Shown here: positions 63,076 to 64,000 of the stretch, piece after piece
Layout of the letters: each line of letters begins with the position of its first letter
How positions within the stretch are numbered: position 1 is the first letter of the stretch
Source of the DNA: Rubrivivax gelatinosus
Lineage (GTDB): Bacteria; Pseudomonadota; Gammaproteobacteria; Burkholderiales; Burkholderiaceae_C
NCBI RefSeq assembly: GCF_004340905.1
Contig: NZ_SLXD01000004.1
Coordinates: 62,001-126,000 of the forward strand
Direction: 5' to 3'
Length of the DNA: 64,000 nt
The notes under the pieces: generated by a model
What the model was told of the DNA's origin: nothing
What the model saw: only the letters and a program-made list of their open reading frames with translations
The model's database searches: none
Program-made: the position numbers and the translations under genes

Positions 63076-64000
63076 TTACGCCCCCTGCGGACGCACTACG
63101 GCCAAGCTGCGCAGCCGCGTGAGGTTGTAGGCGGCCATCGTCAGCGTGAAGAGCTGGTCGACCTTATCCAGTCCGCGCAGCATCACCTGCCGCATCGGGC
63201 CGACGACCTTGCCCCAGCCGAAGCACTGCTCGATGCACTTGCGACGCCGCTGGCTGACGGCGTAGCCGCCGTGCCGCGTGGTGCGCCCGTCGATGGCGCT
63301 GCCGCCTCGACGGCCCAGGTTCTGCGCGACGTGCGGCGTGACCTCGTTCTCCCGGCACGCCTTCACGAAGCCGCGCGTGTCGTAGGCCTTGTCGGCGCCC
63401 ACGGTGATGCGCCGGCCTGCGGCCCTGGCCGCGTCACCGAGCATCTGCGCCGCCACCTCGCGTTCGGCTCGGCCGTCGCTCTGGCTGGCCTGCACGTCCA
63501 CGACCAGGCCGTGACGGTTGTCCGTCATCACGTGCCCCAGGTAGCTCGGCAGCGCTGGCGCTGCGTCGCTCTTGCGATACAGCTTGGCCTCGGGGTCGCT
63601 CTTGGATTCGTGCGTGTCGTTGCTGCGCGGCTCGCCGCGCCAGTCCTCGGGCGGCCGGTCGTCGTCGCTGCCGTCCTTGCGCCGCACGCTCTTGTGGCTG
63701 GCCCAGGCCTGGATCAGCGTGCCGTCCACGCTGAAGTGCTCGCCCGACAGCAGCCCGCGCGAGCGCGCCGTCTCCACCGTCGCGTTGAACAGGTCCGTCA
63801 CCACGTCGTGCTCTATGAGGCGGTCGCGGTTCTTGCTGAAGACGGAGTGGTTCCACACCGTGTCCTCGATGGCCAGGCCGACAAACCAGCGAAACAGCAG
63901 GTTGTAGGAGATCTGCTCGACCAGTTGCCGCTCGCTGCGCACGCTGTAGAGCACCTGCAGCAGCATCGCGCGCATCAGCTTCTCCGGCGCGATGCTCGGG
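63076..64000 (-). CDS. IS5-family transposase (5' end outside window)
   Basis: 308 residues visible; the frame is open to the right edge and reads PSIAPEKLMRAMLLQVLYSVRSERQLVEQISYNLLFRWFVGL, the usual DUF772 N-terminal part of IS5 transposases. DDE residues are expected in HFSVDGTLIQAWAS, VGADKAYDTRGF and RRKCIEQCFGWGK. The visible frame has no break, so this copy may be active. Its leftward orientation places its end next to the decayed stretch. Confidence 0.92.
   Translation of the reverse strand, partial: PSIAPEKLMRAMLLQVLYSVRSERQLVEQISYNLLFRWFVGLAIEDTVWNHSVFSKNRDRLIEHDVVTDLFNATVETARSRGLLSGEHFSVDGTLIQAWASHKSVRRKDGSDDDRPPEDWRGEPRSNDTHESKSDPEAKLYRKSDAAPALPSYLGHVMTDNRHGLVVDVQASQSDGRAEREVAAQMLGDAARAAGRRITVGADKAYDTRGFVKACRENEVTPHVAQNLGRRGGSAIDGRTTRHGGYAVSQRRRKCIEQCFGWGKVVGPMRQVMLRGLDKVDQLFTLTMAAYNLTRLRSLAVVRPQGA

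Overview
The window reads as the chromosome of a GC-rich betaproteobacterium of the order Burkholderiales (a Rubrivivax-like or related lineage is my guess). The basis is the very high G+C, codon choice, and the family content: a small Trp-rich membrane protein, a class I fumarase, an lgt-dnaQ pair, and a yhiI-rbbA-yhhJ type exporter. About two thirds of it (1-42.6 kb) is ordinary core chromosome. The last third (42.6-64 kb) is an accessory island that starts directly behind a tRNA-Val gene.

Core part. 1-5.6 kb is a forward operon: polar amino-acid ABC importer (permease cut by the left edge, ATPase), class I aminotransferase, RraA-like aldolase, cyclase-family hydrolase and class V aminotransferase. 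Together these look like uptake and breakdown of an unidentified amino acid. Then come sstT, a KAS III enzyme, a relic of a TonB-dependent receptor, a GNAT/methyltransferase/metalloprotease trio, and a four-gene efflux operon (outer-membrane factor, HlyD adaptor, RbbA-like ATPase-permease, permease) diverging from its likely TetR regulator across a palindromic operator. Next are a convergent histidine kinase/response regulator pair, a translationally coupled prfB-HAD-pepN-fbp operon (prfB with the classic +1 programmed frameshift), assorted metabolic genes, plsY, fumarase, acs, a cytochrome c, lgt and dnaQ.

Island part. Behind tRNA-Val(CAC) is a decayed IS3-family element, then a tightly packed, visibly less GC-rich operon (44.3-53.6 kb): dndB-dndC-dndD-dndE (DNA phosphorothioation), a phosphorothioate-binding-domain HNH nuclease, a 698-residue DGQHR-motif protein, and a 414-residue protein with a HEPN-like C-terminal motif. 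dndA and dndFGH are absent, so the last three genes are the candidate effector/immunity arm of an atypical phosphorothioation-linked defence system. This is the most interesting part of the window. A palindrome just upstream of dndB is the likely autoregulatory operator.

53.6-60.6 kb is mobile-element backbone: ssb, a DUF932 protein, a small plasmid-type protein, parA, parB, a GNAT gene between inverted repeats, a candidate oriT, a MobC-like protein and a relaxase, with strong hairpins between several of them. 60.6-63.1 kb is a graveyard of truncated and frameshifted genes: the start of an HMCES/YedK protein and pieces of a TRAFs-binding/DUF4071-type module. The window ends in an IS5-family transposase cut by the right edge. 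No integrase and no second copy of the tRNA 3' end is visible, so the far border of the island should lie outside.
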